The position numbers and the translations under genes were made by a program. From the NCBI GenBank assembly GCA_034436355.1, contig DAOTVQ010000002.1:62001-126000 (forward strand): a stretch of 64,000 nucleotides of DNA, written 5' to 3'. The stretch comes from CP2-2F sp034436355 (GTDB lineage: Bacteria; Chloroflexota; Anaerolineae; Aggregatilineales; UBA2796). Of this stretch, positions 50,129-59,339 are shown piece after piece. Positions within the stretch are counted from its first letter, which is position 1. The number at the start of each line of letters is the position of its first letter. The notes below the pieces were generated by a model. The model ran no database searches, was not told the DNA's origin, and saw only the letters and a list, made by a program, of their open reading frames with translations.

Positions 50129-51003
50129 TTCGCAACCTGAAGAATGCGCCTTGGTATATCTGGGCATACCGTCGGAAAGAGCAGCTGAAACGGTTCTTCC
50201 GCCGTGACATTCCCTTAGAACTGCATACATGGCGCACGGCGCTGAAAGAGCGCCCGCTGCTGTTGGAAGCGCGCAAGAAGTATGAGCATCTCTATCGCAC
50301 CATGGACAATCCGTTGGTGAGCGTGACTATTGCTACTTACAATCGTGGCAAACTGCTGACGGAACGCACCTTACCATCGGTACTCAATCAAACCTACCAA
50401 AACTTTGAGGTTGTAATTGTTGGGGATTGTTGCACCGATGATACGGAGGAGCGTATCGCCAAGCTGAACGATCCGCGAATCAGATTTTACAATCTGCCGC
50501 AGCGGGGACCGTATCCAAGCGATCCTAAGTCATTGTGGTATGTAGCAGGCGTGCCACCAATGAATCGTGCGCTTGATGAGGCTCACGGAGATTGGATCGC
50601 ACATCTTGATGATGACGATGTATGGAAACCATACCATCTTGAATATACTCTAGAGGTAGCTTACGCAAAGAATAGTGAATTGGTAGGTAGCACAATGCTT
50701 GTAGAGTTTCCGCCCGATGTATGGCGACCTTTTGTACCTAGAGAGAAGTTGACGCGATCACCTAGCGTCTCTGATCGGGGGGTCGTACCTCATTCTTCGC
50801 TTGTAATGAGAAGCTACCTTAAGTTATTCAGATACGACATGCGATGCTGGCAACTCAAAGCAGCTGGAGATCAGCACGTGTTAATGCGTATGGCATACTG
50901 CGGAGTTTGCTATCATCCGTTGAAGATACTAACTGTTTTACAACCACTGCGTCCGGGAACTACACGAATAGGACATAGAGCTGAAGATCGCAGCACCCTA
51001 TGA
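50125..51003 (+). CDS. Glycosyltransferase family 2
   Basis: A 292-residue GT-A fold transferase. The nucleotide-sugar region is VSVTIATYNRGKLLTERTLP, then YQNFEVVIVGDCCTDDTEE, and the metal-binding acidic cluster is HLDDDDVWKPYH. A basic stretch of about 60 residues precedes the catalytic domain. GTG start, GTGA overlap with the aminotransferase. The first two thirds have the window's usual GC-rich codons; from about base 50630 the codons turn AT-rich (more AGA, ATA, TTA), a composition that continues into the next genes. Confidence 0.9.
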   Translation: MIRNLKNAPWYIWAYRRKEQLKRFFRRDIPLELHTWRTALKERPLLLEARKKYEHLYRTMDNPLVSVTIATYNRGKLLTERTLPSVLNQTYQNFEVVIVGDCCTDDTEERIAKLNDPRIRFYNLPQRGPYPSDPKSLWYVAGVPPMNRALDEAHGDWIAHLDDDDVWKPYHLEYTLEVAYAKNSELVGSTMLVEFPPDVWRPFVPREKLTRSPSVSDRGVVPHSSLVMRSYLKLFRYDMRCWQLKAAGDQHVLMRMAYCGVCYHPLKILTVLQPLRPGTTRIGHRAEDRSTL

Positions 51004-52151
51004 ACCGCAAATTGGCATTTGTTGCTTACGGAAGCGGGATTGGTTCATACATTGAAGAGGCTTGCGTTTGGCTGGCTCAACGAGGGTATCATATAGATAT
51101 CCTCGTTCCGGCATTAGGGAAAACAATGTACTGCCCTGATTGGGCAGCACAAGCCAATGTAACGATACACAACTTGCCTGTGGGAAACCTTCATTACTAC
51201 TTGGCAAAGCTGAAGTCACCTTTAGCATTTGATGTGCGGAAAATGGAGATGGGTAGGGCTGTCAGCATAGCTCTCTCTAGCCGCGGATTTTGTTATGATT
51301 TGGTGGAACTACTCAATGGGCTTAGCTATTCTCCTAAAGCACTTGCGGCTGCACCATATGTGTGCAAATTGCATGGTGCCTACTGGATGATGAACCATTA
51401 CTGCGAGATTGGAAAATGGTCTTGGCGAGCGGTAAGATCACAACGTAGTTTAATGCTCAAGGCTAGGCAAATTCATGCGCTGAGCCGTTCTCAAGCCGCC
51501 TTCATCTCAGGTGCATGTCAAATCCCGCCGCGCCTAATTGATGTTATGCCACTCCCAATCGATACCCAACGCTTCTCGCCTTCAGAAACTCCTCCGTCGG
51601 CTCCGCCTTATCACATTATGTCTGTAGGTAGGCTCGAACGACATAAAGGTACACATACCCTGATTGCTTCATTGCCTAATGTGTGGCAGGCGGAACCTGA
51701 TACACATTTGTTTTTGTACGGCTCGGATGGGGATTTTGGTAAAGATCAAATTGAGCGCGTTTTGCCTCCAACACAACATCAGGGGCGTATTCATTTCGAG
51801 GGTCTTGTTCCGCGTGATCGCCTAATTGATTATTATCGCCAAGCGCATTTGTACGTATCACCAACAAAGTATGAGACGTTTGGCTATACTATTCTCGACG
51901 CCTTAGCATGTGGGTGTCCAGTGATCGCATCAGATATTGGAGGAATCGCGGAACTCGTTCACCATGAAGAAACTGGCTGGCTCGTGCCGCGTGACAATCC
52001 CGATACACTTGCCGAGACCATTTTAGCCGCGCTGCAACAACCAAAGAAACGTGAGCAATATAGTAGAGCAGCGCGTGAACATGCAAAACGGTACGATGTA
52101 GAGGTATTGATGCCCAGACAAATTGAGCTTTACGAAAGGGCGCTGCATTAG
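51000..52151 (+). CDS. Glycosyltransferase family 4
   Basis: A 383-residue GT-B enzyme. The N-terminus (LAFVAYGSGIGSYIEEACVW) gives the acceptor-binding domain; VMPLPIDTQRFSP and MSVGRLERHKGTHTLI open the donor domain, and the EX7E motif is YETFGYTILDALACGCPVIA. The substrate is unknown. Base composition is clearly more AT-rich than the window average throughout. ATGA overlap with the upstream gene. Confidence 0.93.
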   Translation: MNRKLAFVAYGSGIGSYIEEACVWLAQRGYHIDILVPALGKTMYCPDWAAQANVTIHNLPVGNLHYYLAKLKSPLAFDVRKMEMGRAVSIALSSRGFCYDLVELLNGLSYSPKALAAAPYVCKLHGAYWMMNHYCEIGKWSWRAVRSQRSLMLKARQIHALSRSQAAFISGACQIPPRLIDVMPLPIDTQRFSPSETPPSAPPYHIMSVGRLERHKGTHTLIASLPNVWQAEPDTHLFLYGSDGDFGKDQIERVLPPTQHQGRIHFEGLVPRDRLIDYYRQAHLYVSPTKYETFGYTILDALACGCPVIASDIGGIAELVHHEETGWLVPRDNPDTLAETILAALQQPKKREQYSRAAREHAKRYDVEVLMPRQIELYERALH

Positions 52152-52155
52152 ATTA

Positions 52156-53355
52156 ATGCACATTGCAATTGTGAATCAATGGTATCCGCCCGAGACTGGT
52201 GGAGGTGGGGTTGCGTCACACAACTATAACTTTGCACGCGCTTGCGTTCAGTTAGGTCATAAAGTAACTGTGATAGCCCTGCGGCGCAGTGGCAAAACGG
52301 CATTTCGCCAATCACAGGACGGCATTAGTATATTGAGAGTGCAAGTACCTGATCTATATCGTTTGCGGAAATTGCCAGTCATTGGTCGTCAATACAAAAT
52401 CCTACAAGCGTTGATTCACAGCGCGATAGTATGCCGTACTTTGGGAAGGGTACATCGTCAAGAATCTGTAACTGTTGCCGAATTTGCTGACGTCAATGCG
52501 GAAGCATTCTTCTGGAATACTCAACTGAGTAGAATATTAATCGTGCGCTGTCACGCGCCGATGTTTCATCTCGCACGTTATTACTTTCCCTCAGAGTTGC
52601 CATACGAAGTACACTGGCTCGGACAAGCCGAAAAGCGCACGATAAAGCGTGCCAATCTAATTACCGCACCATCTCAGGCAATGGCACGCATTGTTGGCGA
52701 TGATTGTGGTGTGCCGCACACACAGATCCGCGTTATTCCCAACGCGGTAGAAAGAGTCAATCATCCAAGAAAGCCTCATCAACTAGACACTCCTGTTACA
52801 ATACTTTTTTTAGGAAGACTGGAACGTCTCAAAGGGATTGAAGTTCTCGCGTCGGCTATACCCCGTGTGTTTGCCAAGCTAGACCACGTACAATTTTCGA
52901 TTGTCGGACCTAGTAGACCTACACCATCTGGTAAACCATACAGTGAGTACCTAAAAGAGACTTTGGGACAGTATATCCAACGCGGATACGTCCAGTTAAT
53001 TGGTTTCATGAGCCACGAGGACATTGCAAGCCTTTATGATACTACCCAAATAAGTGTAGTTCCATCGCTGTATGAGAGCTTTTCATTCACTGTGGCACAG
53101 GCAATGATGCGCGGCATCCCTGTGATTGCGAGTCGCGTCGGCGGAATTCCAGAAACGCTCGACCACGGACGGTGTGGCGTACTTGTTGAACCTAACGATC
53201 CGCAAGCGTTGGCGGACGCCATTATTGATCTCGCGCAGGATGCCACCAAGCGAGAGCAGTTAGGGCAAGCCGCCCGCGAACACGCGCTCACGCACTACAG
53301 CAGTGATGTGGTGGCAAAGCGCATCCTTCAGGTCTATGAGGACGCACTAGATTAA
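52156..53355 (+). CDS. Glycosyltransferase family 4
   Basis: A 399-residue GT-B enzyme with the Gly-rich loop of the N-terminal domain (VNQWYPPETGGGGVASHNY), VIPNAVERVNHPRKP, LFLGRLERLKGIEVLAS and the EX7E motif YESFSFTVAQAMMRGIPVIA. The start at 52156 is preferred because it begins exactly at the first strand; a longer frame would overlap the previous gene by 29 bases. Composition is AT-rich up to about 53050 and then returns to GC-rich within the gene. Confidence 0.93.
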   Translation: MHIAIVNQWYPPETGGGGVASHNYNFARACVQLGHKVTVIALRRSGKTAFRQSQDGISILRVQVPDLYRLRKLPVIGRQYKILQALIHSAIVCRTLGRVHRQESVTVAEFADVNAEAFFWNTQLSRILIVRCHAPMFHLARYYFPSELPYEVHWLGQAEKRTIKRANLITAPSQAMARIVGDDCGVPHTQIRVIPNAVERVNHPRKPHQLDTPVTILFLGRLERLKGIEVLASAIPRVFAKLDHVQFSIVGPSRPTPSGKPYSEYLKETLGQYIQRGYVQLIGFMSHEDIASLYDTTQISVVPSLYESFSFTVAQAMMRGIPVIASRVGGIPETLDHGRCGVLVEPNDPQALADAIIDLAQDATKREQLGQAAREHALTHYSSDVVAKRILQVYEDALD

Positions 53356-53359
53356 TACT

Positions 53360-54454
53360 ATGCGGCTTGCCATCATCAGCCCATACCAACTGCGCCTGAA
53401 GCGCGGCATTGAGCGTGTCAATTGGTCGCTGGCAGCCGAATTTGCCAAGCAGGGCGCGCCTACTGACCTGTTCGTGTGGGGCGATCCGAAGCCAGTCTCG
53501 TGGGGCGACTTGCCAGACGGTGTTCGGTTTCGTAAAGTGCCTTACTCGCGCTACTATATGGCGCGTTGGGCAGTGCCTTTCTACTGGTGGTGGCTTCGGC
53601 AGGTGCGTTATGATTGGGTCGTGGTCGCCTTTGCGGGCTACGGAGAAGCGGCGGCACTAAGGCACAGCAATCGGCAAAAGACATGCATGATTCTGCACTA
53701 TCCCTATCAACAGGTGCTGCACCGCTACGTGGAGTTCAAAGCTACCGGACTCGCGCAGCGTGCCGCGTTATTGGTCGGCGTCAGTCAGTTCACGGCACGC
53801 GGCGCGGAAGCATTCTTCGGCAAACCATGCCATGCAATGCCCAACGGTGTTGATGCCGAAGTCTTCAAGCCTTCTGACGCGCTGCGTGCAGAAATGCGGC
53901 AGCGCCTTGGTATATTACCGACGTCCCCAGTGATCATCACAACGGCAGCCTTAGAGGAACGCAAAGGTGTTCAGCATGTGATCCGAGCCGTGGCAGCCCT
54001 GAAGCCGACGATGCCCGATCTTCAGTATTGGGTGCTGGGTGAGGGACCGTATCGCCAAGACTTAGAGCGCCTGATAGGTGATTTGCAGGTCGGCGATCAG
54101 GTACACTTAATCGGTAGTGTCAATGATGTAGTGCCATATCTTGCAATGGCGGATGTTGGATGTCTGCTCTCTTACGGGGAAGCCTTCGGCATCACATTAG
54201 TAGAGTACATGGCGATGCAACTACCCTGTATCGCCAGCCAGCACCCGCCTTTCGACGAAATCATCCAGCCAGAATATGGTTTGATGTTGGATGAGAAACA
54301 ACCGAATACCTTGGTCGAGGCGCTGCGCGATTTGCTGACCGATCCTGCGAAACGCCAAAAGATGGGTCAGGCAGGGCGGCAGCAAGCGATTGCGGTGTAC
54401 AATTGGCGCGCCATAGCGGCGCAGTACTTGGCATTCTTCCGCGCACATGGATGA
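53360..54454 (+). CDS. Glycosyltransferase family 4
   Basis: A 364-residue GT-B enzyme. It begins MRLAIISPYQLRLKRGIERV and has AMPNGVDAEVFKPSD between the two domains, TTAALEERKGVQHVIRA, and the EX7E-like motif YGEAFGITLVEYMAMQLPCI. It lies 4 bases after the preceding gene and overlaps the following gene by 8 bases. Composition is again like the rest of the window. Sugar specificity is unknown. Confidence 0.93.
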   Translation: MRLAIISPYQLRLKRGIERVNWSLAAEFAKQGAPTDLFVWGDPKPVSWGDLPDGVRFRKVPYSRYYMARWAVPFYWWWLRQVRYDWVVVAFAGYGEAAALRHSNRQKTCMILHYPYQQVLHRYVEFKATGLAQRAALLVGVSQFTARGAEAFFGKPCHAMPNGVDAEVFKPSDALRAEMRQRLGILPTSPVIITTAALEERKGVQHVIRAVAALKPTMPDLQYWVLGEGPYRQDLERLIGDLQVGDQVHLIGSVNDVVPYLAMADVGCLLSYGEAFGITLVEYMAMQLPCIASQHPPFDEIIQPEYGLMLDEKQPNTLVEALRDLLTDPAKRQKMGQAGRQQAIAVYNWRAIAAQYLAFFRAHG

Positions 54455-55385
54455 GATGACTTTGGAACAAGTCTCTGTGTTGATTTGCACCTACAATCGT
54501 CATACCATGCTCGATCAGGCGTTGACGGCACTAGTGCATGGCACCGTCGAAAAGCCGACGCAAGTTGTGGTGGTCAATGGCGGCGATGAACACGCCGATC
54601 AAGTTGTGATGGCTCATCAGGCGCGCTGCCCCGCCAATACTACGTTGAAGTTGGTGAAGACGGTCAACAAAAATCTCGCCGCCAGCCGTAACGTCGGCTT
54701 GCCACACTGCACAGGCGATATTGTGGCAATGACCGATGACGATGCGGAAGTCTTTCCTGATTGGGTGACGCAACTGAAGCGAATCCACGCAGAACATCCC
54801 GAAGCTGGCGCGGTGGGTGGTACCGTACTTGGCACAGATAGCAGCACACGCTTTCTGAGCCGCCTCGCAGATCGCGTCACCTTTCCGTCATCGGCGGAAG
54901 CACGATACGTTCGCACGCTTCCGGGTGTGAATGTCTCCTACAAGCGCGGCGTGTTGGATATCATCGGTTTGCAGGATGAGTCGCTGTTTCGAGGTGAGGA
55001 TGTGGACTTCAACTGGCGTGTGCTGCAAGCCGGTTACCGCATCTATTATCACCCTGCCATTAAGGTCTGGCATCATCATCGCCCGTCGCTGCGGCAGTTC
55101 TTCCGCCAGCACTATATGTACGGACGCGCCTACTACCTTGTGCGCCGCAAATGGAAAGAGATGTATTGCATCTATCCACACCACTTCCGCCGCCCCAAAG
55201 ACTTCCTAAAAGCCATCAATTTTGTCGCAGCCACCTTTTACGAGCCGCTGCTTTACGGTTTACGAATGCCGCTTTGGAAAGATAAAGTGCGCGCTGTACC
55301 AGTGATGTTCTGGAATAGCGTGTTGTGGCGCACTGGGATGCTCTATCAAGGCTACCTAGAAGCCCGTCGGAAACACCGCCCATGA
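54447..55385 (+). CDS. Glycosyltransferase family 2
   Basis: A 312-residue GT-A transferase. It has SVLICTYNRHTMLDQALTAL, ASRNVGLPHCTGDIVAMTDD with the metal-binding DDDAEVF, and a late FRGEDVDFNWRVLQAGYRIY that carries the acceptor-side acidic residue (ED motif). A His-rich stretch follows (KVWHHHRPSLRQFFRQHYMY), then a region that may contact the membrane. It overlaps both neighbours by 4-8 bases. Confidence 0.93.
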   Translation: MDEMTLEQVSVLICTYNRHTMLDQALTALVHGTVEKPTQVVVVNGGDEHADQVVMAHQARCPANTTLKLVKTVNKNLAASRNVGLPHCTGDIVAMTDDDAEVFPDWVTQLKRIHAEHPEAGAVGGTVLGTDSSTRFLSRLADRVTFPSSAEARYVRTLPGVNVSYKRGVLDIIGLQDESLFRGEDVDFNWRVLQAGYRIYYHPAIKVWHHHRPSLRQFFRQHYMYGRAYYLVRRKWKEMYCIYPHHFRRPKDFLKAINFVAATFYEPLLYGLRMPLWKDKVRAVPVMFWNSVLWRTGMLYQGYLEARRKHRP

Positions 55386-56524
55386 ACCTCCTTCTGATCA
55401 GCACTTCCTATCCGCCCGTGTTAGGTGGCTTGCAAACAGTCGCGCATCAGGTCGCGCAGCACATGCAAGCCCAAGGACACAGCGTGCGCGCCCTGACCAT
55501 GCGTTATCCGCGCAGCTTGCCGCCGCACGAAATCCGCGACGGCATCCCGATCACACGCTGGCTGATGCTGCGCCCGAACTTGCCCGATCTACGGCGTGGC
55601 AGGCTAGATGCCTTCCTTGCCGCTTGCGTTTACTATCCGCTCACACTGCGCCGCCTAGCGCGCCTCATGCAAACTTTTCAGCCGAAGGTGGTCAATTTTC
55701 ACTTTCCCACACATCTCACACCCTTCGTCTTGTGGCTGCGGCGGCACTACGCTTTTCGCCTTGTTGTATCGCTACATGGTCACGACATATTGGGTGACTC
55801 AGCGCGCAGCGCCTACGAAGGGCGGCAATTTCGCCAACTGCTGGCACAGGCGGATGCCGTCACTGCCTGCTCTGCCGATCTGCTCGCCAAAGCAACCGCC
55901 CTTGTGCCGAGTATTGCACCGCGCATTGCTGTGCATTACAACGGTGTGGATCTAGCACGCTTCGCAGATCAGACGCCATATAAGCATACGCGCCCATACG
56001 TACTTTATCTTGGGCGTCTGGAGGCAACGAAGGGTGTTGACTTGTTGTTGGAAGCCTTTGCCCAAGCCACTATTCAGCATCCTGATCTCGATCTGCTGCT
56101 TGCCGGCGAAGGCAGCCAACGCGGCGCACTCACGGCGCAGGCAGCGGCGCTGAACATGGCAGATCGCGTGCATTTTCTAGGGCAAGTTGCACCATCGCAA
56201 GTGGCGCACCTGCTGAACGGCGCACAGTTTGTCGTTTTGCCCAGTCGTGCTGAGCCATTCGGCATTGTTGCAGTTGAGGCAATGGCAGCCGGCAAGGCAG
56301 TCTTGGCTACGCGAGTTGGTGGCTTTCCTGAAGTGCTGCCCGCGCCGCCTAATCGGCTTGTTGAACCGACCGTAAGCGCACTAGCAAGCGCACTCAGGGA
56401 TTGGCTTGCACATCCCGCCGAAGTGCAGCGCGCTGGCGAGCAGAATCGCGCCCACGCCCAACGCTTCAGCCTTGCTGCAAGTATGGCGCGTTATGAAGCA
56501 ACCCTGCTTAGAGAGTCGCCATGA
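55382..56524 (+). CDS. Glycosyltransferase family 4
   Basis: A 380-residue GT-B enzyme. It starts MNLLLISTSYPPVLGGLQTV, has VSLHGHDILGDSARSAYEGR in the first domain, then VHYNGVDLARFADQ, LYLGRLEATKGVDLLLEAF and the EX7E motif RAEPFGIVAVEAMAAGKAVL. The start at 55382 makes an ATGA overlap with the preceding stop. The donor sugar is unknown. Confidence 0.94.
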   Translation: MNLLLISTSYPPVLGGLQTVAHQVAQHMQAQGHSVRALTMRYPRSLPPHEIRDGIPITRWLMLRPNLPDLRRGRLDAFLAACVYYPLTLRRLARLMQTFQPKVVNFHFPTHLTPFVLWLRRHYAFRLVVSLHGHDILGDSARSAYEGRQFRQLLAQADAVTACSADLLAKATALVPSIAPRIAVHYNGVDLARFADQTPYKHTRPYVLYLGRLEATKGVDLLLEAFAQATIQHPDLDLLLAGEGSQRGALTAQAAALNMADRVHFLGQVAPSQVAHLLNGAQFVVLPSRAEPFGIVAVEAMAAGKAVLATRVGGFPEVLPAPPNRLVEPTVSALASALRDWLAHPAEVQRAGEQNRAHAQRFSLAASMARYEATLLRESP

Positions 56525-57531
56525 GCCAGCCAAACATTCTCTTTGTGCATAATGCTTTACAATCCTTTGTGGCGGTTGACCTTAACCTGCTGCGTCAGCG
56601 TTACGCTGTGCAAGAGTGGTTTGTGCGAAGCAGACTGATCAATGTGGCAGCAACCTGGCGTGCCGTTCGCCGTGCCGATCTGGTCTTTGGTTGGTTTGCC
56701 AGTTGGCATACGCTCTTTCCAGTGCTGTTTGCACGCTTGCTTGGCAAGCCAAGCCTTGTTGTCATCGGCGGCTATGATGTGGCGCATGTGAATGCCGCCA
56801 CTTACGGCTCGCAGCGCTCGCGCCTCAAGCGGGCTGTAGTGCGTGCCGTCACTGGAAATGCTACGCACTTATTGGCGTTTTCCGAGAGCGCGCGCCGCGA
56901 AGCTGTTCAGCACGAAGTTGCCGCGCCGCAGAAGATCACACTTGCCTATTTGGGCGTGCCTGTGCCTAATAAGCCGTTGGTAGAGCGTGATCCCCACCTT
57001 GTGATAACAGTAGGCGGCGTGTGGCAGGCAAATTTGCTTCGCAAAGGCTTACTCCCCTTTGTGCAAGCGGCTGCTTACCTACCCGATTTGCAGTTCACGC
57101 TGGCGGGCAAATGGTTTGATGACAGCATTGAAACATTGCGCGCAGCCGCAAGCAAAAACGTCACTTTCACAGGCTACTTGAGTGATGCTGATCTGCAAGC
57201 GCTCTACGCGAAGGCGAGCGTTTATGTGCAAGCGAGCCTGCACGAAGGCTTTGGCATGAGCGTGGCAGAGGCAATGCTGATGGGCTGCATTCCTGTGGTG
57301 ACCAGTGTTGGCTCGCTGCCAGAAGTAGTGGGCGACTGTGGCTTCTACACGGCGGATAATTCGCCGCAGGCAGTGGCAGCAGCTATTCAGCAGGCGTTGC
57401 GCGCAGACGAGGAACTGCGTCAGCGTGCGCGTGAGCGCGTGTTAACGCATTTTTCGATGGAACAGCGCCGCCAAGGGCTGTTTGAGCAAGTGGAACGTCT
57501 ACTATCAGATCGAGGCGCACCCCATGCCTAA
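56521..57531 (+). CDS. Glycosyltransferase family 4
   Basis: A 336-residue GT-B enzyme, shorter than its neighbours because the N-terminal domain is reduced. It shows LFVHNALQSFVAVDLNLLRQ, LVVIGGYDVAHVNAATYGSQ, ITLAYLGVPVPNK, and the EX7E motif HEGFGMSVAEAMLMGCIPVV followed by VGSLPEVVGD. ATGA overlap with the preceding gene; the following membrane protein starts 8 bases before its stop. Confidence 0.93.
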   Translation: MSQPNILFVHNALQSFVAVDLNLLRQRYAVQEWFVRSRLINVAATWRAVRRADLVFGWFASWHTLFPVLFARLLGKPSLVVIGGYDVAHVNAATYGSQRSRLKRAVVRAVTGNATHLLAFSESARREAVQHEVAAPQKITLAYLGVPVPNKPLVERDPHLVITVGGVWQANLLRKGLLPFVQAAAYLPDLQFTLAGKWFDDSIETLRAAASKNVTFTGYLSDADLQALYAKASVYVQASLHEGFGMSVAEAMLMGCIPVVTSVGSLPEVVGDCGFYTADNSPQAVAAAIQQALRADEELRQRARERVLTHFSMEQRRQGLFEQVERLLSDRGAPHA

Positions 57532-58747
57532 CTGGACTCAGCAGCGCAGCGCTATCGTATTTGTGGTTGCCTTCGTTTTTATCGCGCTCTTTCAGATATT
57601 TGTGCCTGATTCCTTTCGCCTCGATAGTTCAGATTACACCTATTACCACAGTGTCGTAGCGCGCAATCTGCTGGCAGGCAACGGCTTCACGCTGGCAGAT
57701 GACAGTTTTGCCTCAACCAATCCGCCAGGCTATCCGATTATCGTGGCGGTGCTGCTGTGGATCGCGCAGCTTGGCATCAGTGAGGCACTTTTATTCGGTG
57801 CGCTAAATGCCGCTTGCTTGGCGATCAGCGTGGTGGTCGTTTATCGCCTTGCACGCAACCTGTGGGGCGAGCGCGGCGGCTTGTTAGCGGCAGGCTTATG
57901 GCTAACTTACCCATTCATGCTGCTGTTGAGTACAGAGCGCCTGACTGAGCCGCCCTTCATCGCAGCCCTCTATCTAGGGCTTGCTTTCTTCTGGCGGAGT
58001 CTGAAAACACAGTCGCTGCGCGGTTTTGCGCTAGCGGCTGTGTTCTTGGGCATCGCCATGCTGATCCGCAGCATTGCCATCGCCATTTTGCCCGTCTGTG
58101 TGCTGATCGTGTGGTTAACGCGGCACCCACTACGCTTGAAAGCCTCTACCAGTGCTGTGCTTTTAGGCGTTGGAAGCCTTGTGGTGCTGCCTTGGACAAT
58201 CCTCGTTTACGCACAGAGCAGTCAGTTGGTAGTGCTGGGTACTAACACAACACCTAGCATACGGGACGGGCTAACTTTTGCCGTAGGTAAAGCCTACCGT
58301 CAAAAATTTCAGATATCGGCGGATGTGCTTGCTTTAATGGAGCGCCTGCTCAGCCGCCGTGACGAGATGACCTCACTCGGTGCGATTTTCGCTGCTGTGC
58401 GTGAAGAATTCTTGCAAACGCCTGATGCAGTGGTCAAGCTATTTTTACTGAAAATAGCGCGCAGTTGGTTTGCGACAGATAGTGGACGGCTGGAGCTGCT
58501 TTCGCTCGCCATTCAAGCGCTCTATTTGTTGGGCATTTTGGTAGGCAGTCTATTGACCTTCAGATTTGCGCTTGCACAACGCACTTATTTGTTAGGTACA
58601 TGGTTGATTGTGTTATACTTTTGGCTGATGACCATTGCCGTACTTTCCATCCTGCGCTACATGACGCCCGCCATGGGCTTGTTGATGACAATCGTGCCGA
58701 TCTTCTTTATGCTAAGGCAAGCTGATCAAACTAAAATGTCCACGTAA
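57524..58747 (+). CDS. GT39-like membrane glycosyltransferase
   Basis: A 407-residue polytopic protein with about ten membrane helices. After the first helix comes FRLDSSDYTYYHSVVARNLL and SFASTNPPGYPIIVAVLLWI, matching the first loop and the Pro-Pro-x-Tyr/His region of PMT/ArnT-like GT-C enzymes. There is no large C-terminal soluble domain. It would use a lipid-linked sugar donor. The ATG at 57524 is used; a longer frame from 57482 adds 14 polar residues inside the previous gene. Confidence 0.85.
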   Translation: MPNWTQQRSAIVFVVAFVFIALFQIFVPDSFRLDSSDYTYYHSVVARNLLAGNGFTLADDSFASTNPPGYPIIVAVLLWIAQLGISEALLFGALNAACLAISVVVVYRLARNLWGERGGLLAAGLWLTYPFMLLLSTERLTEPPFIAALYLGLAFFWRSLKTQSLRGFALAAVFLGIAMLIRSIAIAILPVCVLIVWLTRHPLRLKASTSAVLLGVGSLVVLPWTILVYAQSSQLVVLGTNTTPSIRDGLTFAVGKAYRQKFQISADVLALMERLLSRRDEMTSLGAIFAAVREEFLQTPDAVVKLFLLKIARSWFATDSGRLELLSLAIQALYLLGILVGSLLTFRFALAQRTYLLGTWLIVLYFWLMTIAVLSILRYMTPAMGLLMTIVPIFFMLRQADQTKMST

Positions 58748-58748
58748 C

Positions 58749-59333
58749 ATGCTGGCAAAAATCTTCAAGCGCTTAGTCCGCGCCTTGTTCGGTTTACTGG
58801 TAAGCCTTGCCTATCTCGCCTACCGTGCGGAAGGTGTCAATGCGCTGCTCTTGATCCTACCCGCCAAGCTGATTGTGCCGACCTTGCGGCGCTATGGTGC
58901 AACCATTGGCGAAAACGCACAAATTCACTCACCGCTGATCATTCATAATGCTGGTGATGAACGCGGCAAAGAGTATGCCAATCTCGTCATTGGCGATCAC
59001 TGTTATATGGGGCGTGATGTGTTCCTTGACCTTGCTGAGAAAATTACCCTTGAAGATTATGTTACAATCTCTATGCGCTGCACGTTACTTACGCACACGA
59101 ACGTTGGTGAACGCCCGCCAGCTTTAGCGAGTTTGCCTGCCACCAGCGCACCCATCCTGCTGCGGCGCGGCGCTTATCTTGGCGCGTGCAGCACTGTGCT
59201 AGAAGGCGTGACTGTAGGCGAACGCAGTGTGGTAGCCGCCGGTGCATTGGTGCGCCATTCAGTGGCAGCAGGTGCAATCGTTGGCGGTGTGCCAAGCCAT
59301 CCCCTTCGTGCGGAGAAATCGTTGGATGAGTAA
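58749..59333 (+). CDS. Left-handed beta-helix acetyltransferase
   Basis: A 194-residue hexapeptide-repeat acyltransferase. The N-terminus has one or two hydrophobic helices (LVRALFGLLVSLAYLAY, VNALLLILPAKLIVPTL), so it may be membrane-associated. The repeats run from ATIGENAQIHSPLIIH to AAGALVRHSVAAGAIVGGVP, with the probable catalytic His in CTLLTHTNVGERP. It probably acetylates the glycan or its precursor. It begins one base after the stop of the upstream gene. Confidence 0.9.
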   Translation: MLAKIFKRLVRALFGLLVSLAYLAYRAEGVNALLLILPAKLIVPTLRRYGATIGENAQIHSPLIIHNAGDERGKEYANLVIGDHCYMGRDVFLDLAEKITLEDYVTISMRCTLLTHTNVGERPPALASLPATSAPILLRRGAYLGACSTVLEGVTVGERSVVAAGALVRHSVAAGAIVGGVPSHPLRAEKSLDE

Positions 59334-59339
59334 GCAAGC

